From an uncultured Erysipelotrichaceae bacterium (GTDB lineage Bacteria > Bacillota_I > Bacilli_A > RF39 > UBA660), in the NCBI GenBank assembly GCA_902767005.1, contig CACXFY010000040.1, positions 1 through 5,978 on the forward strand: a DNA stretch of 5,978 nt, read 5' to 3'. Both the position numbers and the translations under genes were made by a program. Below the pieces are notes generated by a model that saw only the letters and a list, made by a program, of their open reading frames with translations, was not told the DNA's origin and ran no database searches. The stretch's first letter is position 1. Each line of letters opens with the position of its first letter. Shown here piece by piece: positions 5,771 to 5,978 of the stretch.

Positions 5771-5962
5771 CTTTATCTCGATAAGGCCCTCACAAACCTC
5801 CTCAAGAGCACGCCCTATATTCTTTTTACTTTTGTACTCGGTATCAGGCATTTGTAAATATCCTTCTTTAGAAATTTGCTTACTTCTTCTAGCAGCAATA
5901 TGCACCAACTCATATTTAGAATCAACTATGTTAAGTAATTTATCGATAGATGGATATATCAT
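5756..5962 (-). CDS. rpoZ: DNA-directed RNA polymerase omega subunit
   Basis: The omega subunit is a small core component that clamps the beta' subunit and helps polymerase assembly. The 68-residue product begins MIYPSIDKLLNIVDSKYELV and continues with IAARRSKQI (22-30), the conserved helix of omega. A short variable loop then leads to KKNIGRALEEVCEGLI (46-61), matching the second conserved helix, and an acidic end. Length is normal for Bacillota. ATG 5962 is preceded by AGGGAG (5977-5972) at 9 nt. In many Bacillota gmk lies just upstream and priA downstream. Here the upstream side is outside the window, and downstream a terminator and recX follow instead, so rpoZ ends its transcription unit. 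Confidence 0.95.
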   Translation of the reverse strand: MIYPSIDKLLNIVDSKYELVHIAARRSKQISKEGYLQMPDTEYKSKKNIGRALEEVCEGLIEIKKEDE

Positions 5963-5978
5963 AATATCACACTCCCTA

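Noticed and set aside
1..5978. Mycoplasma-type UGA=Trp code
   Set aside because: The Trp codons checked are UGG, no gene contains UGA, and reading through the TGA before recX gives no better start.

Overview
The window is very AT-rich DNA from a low-GC Gram-positive bacterium. One representative 60-base stretch (1981-2040) has only 11 G/C. A PrsA-type lipoprotein foldase, a HIT protein with a CxxC N-terminus, a RecX of Bacillota length and an omega subunit of RNA polymerase all fit a monoderm Bacilli or Clostridia lineage. The extreme AT content and tight packing suggest an uncultured, gut-type member of the Bacilli (RF39/Erysipelotrichales-like), but this is an inference. The tryptophan codons I checked are UGG, stops are UAA or UAG, and no UGA interrupts a gene, so the ordinary bacterial code is used and not the Mycoplasma code.

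Left part (1-1186, minus strand): a gene that runs off the left edge. It encodes a protein with an uncharacterised N-terminal half, loosely like WG repeats, and a long acidic Glu/Pro/Ala/Val tail. The tail ends at the window edge in a near-perfect 93-bp (31-residue) tandem repeat. This tail is far more GC-rich than the rest of the window. A divergent promoter region (1187-1324) separates it from the next operon.

Middle part (1325-3546, plus strand): a two-gene operon, with an unknown membrane-anchored protein followed by a HIT-family nucleotide hydrolase, ends in a hairpin terminator that overlaps the HIT stop codon. The prsA gene follows immediately, with its own extended -10 promoter laid over that terminator. 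hit and prsA are also near neighbours in several Bacilli such as B. subtilis and S. aureus.

Right part (3555-5962, minus strand): rpoZ, a hairpin terminator overlapping its stop codon, then a recX-membrane GT-C-like glycosyltransferase pair that overlaps by 11 bp. This pair converges on prsA with 8 bp between stop codons and one shared hairpin terminator.

The most coherent unusual signal is architectural. All three hairpin terminators are merged with stop codons. Two promoters are nested over the preceding terminator. Three promoters predict leaders of only about 10-12 nt, with the Shine-Dalgarno at the very 5' end. I see no mobile element, CRISPR array, tRNA, rRNA or riboswitch, and no strong case for a new multi-gene system. 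The left-edge repeat protein is the least explained gene.
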